A stretch of DNA of 64,000 nt from Sambucus nigra (taxonomy: Eukaryota; Streptophyta; Magnoliopsida; Dipsacales; Adoxaceae): NCBI GenBank assembly GCA_949130495.1, contig OX422209.1, positions 698,669,257 through 698,733,256 on the forward strand, given 5' to 3'. The notes under the pieces were generated by a model, which worked only from the letters and a program-made list of their open reading frames with translations, was not told the DNA's origin and searched no databases. The position numbers and the translations under genes were made by a program. This document shows positions 61,211-64,000 of this stretch, in pieces. The first letter of the stretch is position 1; each line of letters begins with the position of its first letter.

Positions 61211-61349
61211 ACTAGGGTTGAATGCACCCTAAAAATTTCTCCCAAACACCATAGAATGCAAGAAAAGCATTGCACATCAAGTAGGTTTAGGTTTAAAAGA
61301 CAATACAATGGTTTTGGGAGAAATTTTTGGGTTTCCTTAAACACCACCC
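61211..61349. mobile_element. Foldback/MITE element with perfect 10-bp flanking repeat
   Basis: A 139-bp element whose arms contain CCCAAAAATTTCTCCC-like and complementary words (61230-61246 and 61316-61332), so the strand folds back. It is flanked by TTTACAATTG at 61201-61210 and 61350-61359. A 9-10-bp duplication suggests a Mutator-type origin. Confidence 0.65.
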
Positions 61350-62344
61350 TTTACAATTGTGACAAATTTCACCCATCTCCTCCAAGCGATTTTTTTAATA
61401 ATTGAAGTCCGTAAAAACCATTTTGTAGACTTGATCCATTAAAACCAACATGAGAACCGTTCTCTAAAACATGATCCCTTGCAACACTTGATGTATTATC
61501 ATATTTTTTTCTCTTATTTAGCAAGGAGATGTATCTTAAAACATCACTAAAAAAGGCGAAAAAAATCTTGTATTTAGTCTTAAAGGGTCTTACTAAGAAG
61601 TGGATTGAAAAAGGAAGAACATGGCTGAATAAACTGAAAACAGTGTATCTATCAAATAAAAATCACATGCTTTAAACTTGAGAAACAACTCATATTTTCA
61701 GAATCTCACCAATCTTATGTATATCTATTGACATATATACAAAATTCAATACACAATCTCAGCCCTAGAAGAATAAATTGACATTAAGAAAAAAATTGGA
61801 TATTATCTCACAAAATAAACACGAAAAATAATTATAATGCAAGTACAAGTAAACTGGTAAAGCAAAGGAAATAATCTTTTGTTTTCAATGGTGAAAAGAA
61901 ATTTATATGTTCGACACATGAATAACATTGGCGAAAATATTGAAACAAATATAATTAGAAACACGAATCAAATAAAACAACAAGAATGACATCTAAATTC
62001 AATCAACCTATATGATAAATTTAATCAATATTTATTTTTAATCATGGATCGCACCAGAAAAGGGGAGAGAGGAGGAAGTGAAACCTCAGTGAGCTTCATC
62101 TTACTACCAGTGACATGCTGCAGATATCTACCGAGGGCAAACCCATCGATTTTGGAGAATATCAGAGATCGCTCATTGAGGAAAGGGTTTTCAATTCTAT
62201 GTCGCTTAGGGGAAGGTCAAAATTAGGGAGGGCGGAAAAATGGGCGGGAAAGGGAAAAAATAGGGCCCTTCTTTTTTCACAAAATATTATTATCGTGTTA
62301 TCCAAACTACACCATTTCACTTATGTTTTCTTAAAAAGTTTATA

Positions 62345-62518
62345 AAATATGGCAAATTTCTTGGCATTTTATAATAATTCTCGTATATTACCAGCACTTA
62401 AATAAAAACTCCATAAATTTTCAGCATTTGATCAAAAATGCCGGCAAATGTATTTTTCACAACACTTTTGAAAAATGCTGCAAAATAATTATCGGGAAAG
62501 GTCCTTTTTCTTGTAGTA
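62345..62518. repeat. Right subterminal region and end of the CACTA element
   Basis: GGCATTTTATAA, CAGCATTTGATCAAAAATGCCGG and CACTTTTGAAAAATGC words mirror the left end. The last 18 bases form the inverted terminus. Confidence 0.75.
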
Positions 62519-62521
62519 TTA

Positions 62522-64000
62522 GTTAAAGGGAACGCTCTATTGTTGATGTCAATGGGTGTGTGAGTCCTAGAAATGAACCGCTAGGGGACACTGCACACTT
62601 AGTGACTCTAATAATGAGGACCTTCCTGACATTCACACAATGTACACAAAAACTCTCAAGAAAAACACTAGACTTGAAAAGATTGTCAAAGATCTTACCC
62701 AGAAGATAGAAACCCTAAGTGATATGATCAAATAGAATGCTGAAGAGTACACTTCTCAATGTCTTACTCATGAGAATAAAACTAAATATTTTAAACAAAA
62801 ACTGAAAGAGTTGTCTGACTCAAATAAAATTCTGGAAAAGAAATACAAAGGAACATTGTGATAATTGGAATAAACAAAAGAAAAGACATCAGCAGTCTTA
62901 AAAAAGTTTGCTAAATTTGAAAATAATTCTAAATGTTTTGCAGACCGTGTTGCTGAAAGTAAGACCAATTCTGATGACAGAACTGGAATAGACTTTTGCC
63001 CCAACAATTCCAAGCAAACAAAATCTTTTGAAACTATCAAGTTTGTATCTGGTGGCAAAAGACCTGTTGAAACTTGTCCAAATTTTCAAATTTTGAAAAA
63101 TGATTTTGACTCAAAACAACAAAAGTTAGACATTGGTGAATCAAGTAACACTAAGCATAATGTTGAACATAAGACCAAATACGCCTACCCCCCTATTATA
63201 CAAGTTGATTCGTCATTTCATCATGTACCAATTAGGAACAAGGTTAGAGCTCAAAACCTAGACAAGCCTCCGAATAACAATATTCCTACGGTTATGAGTT
63301 CTACGTGCCATCTTTACTGTGCCTATTGTGATGTCTAAGGACATTCCCTTAATGTTTCCTATTCCAAACATCTATATAATCCGGTCTATAACTCTCCTGT
63401 TTACTATAACTTCAACTATTCTAGGAGAAGCCGAAACAATTATGTCCTTCCTAGATAGCCAGATAAGAATTCTAACTATCGAAATAGGAAGAGAAGAACT
63501 AATACTAAAAGACCATCAACAAGAACGAATCATAGATTCGTTTATAAACCAATTGCTCAAACTGTCTATAATACTCATAAACCTATGCAAAAATCTTTTA
63601 AAGAAAAGACAGATGCTCGCAAGTTTTATCAAATACAAGCTAATAAGCGTAAATTTAAAACTAGAGCAATTTGGGTCGGAAAAGATTATATGTTACCCCA
63701 GATGAAATGCAACATTGTGATCAATGCTTTTTAAGCTCAACACATAACTTATGGATTGTATTTAGACTCAAGATGTTTAAAACACATGACCAGGTATGAT
63801 TCCAAACTTTAAACAAAACTAACTCCTCCGGAGAAAAAGTCTTGTTTGGAGATGGTGTATCAGCCCAGATCATTGGTAAAGGAACACTCCATGAAGAAGC
63901 ATTACCCATTACTAAGGATGTTCTCTTGGTAAAAGGTCTTAAAGCCAATTTACTAAGTATATCACACTTTTGTGACTCCAACTATACTGTTATATTTTCA
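62522..64000 (+). pseudogene. copia (Sirevirus-like) gag 3' part, protease and pre-integrase region (runs off the window)
   Basis: Coiled-coil pieces (TRLEKIVKDLTQKIETLSDMI near 62665) are followed by a degenerate knuckle (CAYCDV-stop-GHSLNVS) near 63320-63355. A basic Arg/Lys-rich stretch comes next, then GLYLDSRCLKHMT (63757-63795), the protease motif where Gly of D-S-G is replaced by Arg. Finally FGDGVSAQIIGKGTLHEEALP and LLVKGLKANLLSISHFCDSN are the segment before integrase. Stops and shifts (near 62735, 62862 and 63338) inactivate it. It is the continuation of the gag at 51161. Confidence 0.8.

Larger units (their letters stand above)
52406..62518. mobile_element. Non-autonomous CACTA (En/Spm) DNA transposon carrying captured sequences
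   Basis: The left end reads CATTACAGGAATATTGA. The right end, reverse-complemented, reads TACTACAAGAAAAAGGAC. Both are one-base variants of the CACTACAAGAAAA terminus. The 3-bp target duplication TTA sits at 52403-52405 and 62519-62521, as expected for this superfamily, and copia gag continues on the far side. Subterminal repeats with GGCATTTTT/CACTTTT words occur at both ends. No transposase (TNPD-type) domain was found in 10.1 kb. Inside are a captured ankyrin-type gene fragment, a Helitron end, a hAT-like element and a foldback element. Confidence 0.85.

Noticed and set aside
62044..62345. Two overlapping plus-strand ORFs (60 and 76 codons) near the right end of the CACTA element as a transposition gene exon
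   Set aside because: No similarity recognised and no supporting splice structure visible.

Overview
The window is about 35% GC and looks like nuclear DNA from a flowering plant, probably a eudicot with a large repeat-rich genome. The species cannot be named from the sequence. Nearly every recognisable coding stretch belongs to transposable elements nested in one another. Only one candidate host gene outside any element was found: a single-exon, 178-residue, helix-rich protein at 45093-45629, with a TATA box and a tiny upstream ORF. No rRNA, tRNA, CRISPR or prokaryotic feature was seen.

Layout. 1-3499: 5' LTR (516-3499) and leader of a minus-strand Ty3/gypsy-type element that runs off the left edge. 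3500-8461: a decayed Tat-lineage Ty3 element with ribonuclease H and integrase on the plus strand and, converging on it, an intron-containing accessory gene on the minus strand. 8462-11580: a Ty1/copia (Sirevirus-like) RT/RNase H fragment and its non-coding tail. 11600-14640: minus-strand remnants of a plant-mobile-domain-like gene. 14650-17054: no gene, then an LTR-like block. 17300-42697: a second Tat-type element, in the opposite orientation, split by two full chromovirus-type elements. These are element B (17947-28051, minus, TSD GTTAT, decayed) and element A (28646-39443, plus, TSD TCAGG, LTRs about 98.7% identical, one amber codon in an otherwise open 1,544-codon gag-pol).

42744-47770: LTR-like debris with a 104-bp duplication, a TA/TG microsatellite, the orphan gene and empty intergenic DNA. 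47780-64000: copia gag remnants and a Sirevirus-like element (putative LTR 49320-50646, gag from 51161). Its gag is split by a 10.1-kb CACTA transposon (52406-62518, TSD TTA) and resumes at 62522, running off the right edge. The CACTA element shows no transposase. It carries a captured ankyrin-type gene fragment, a Helitron 3' end, a hAT-like element and a small foldback element with a perfect 10-bp target duplication.

The most unusual signal is a cluster of perfect short palindromes about 0.9-1.3 kb inside the LTRs of all three chromovirus-type lineages. Each lineage uses a different self-complementary core (TCGATCGATCGA, CGTTCGAACG, GAATCGATTC). In the first two lineages the cores carry different flanks that are nevertheless self-complementary. 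Copy number also differs between the two LTRs of one element. The second theme is that two independent Tat-type elements carry the same convergent accessory gene with introns.
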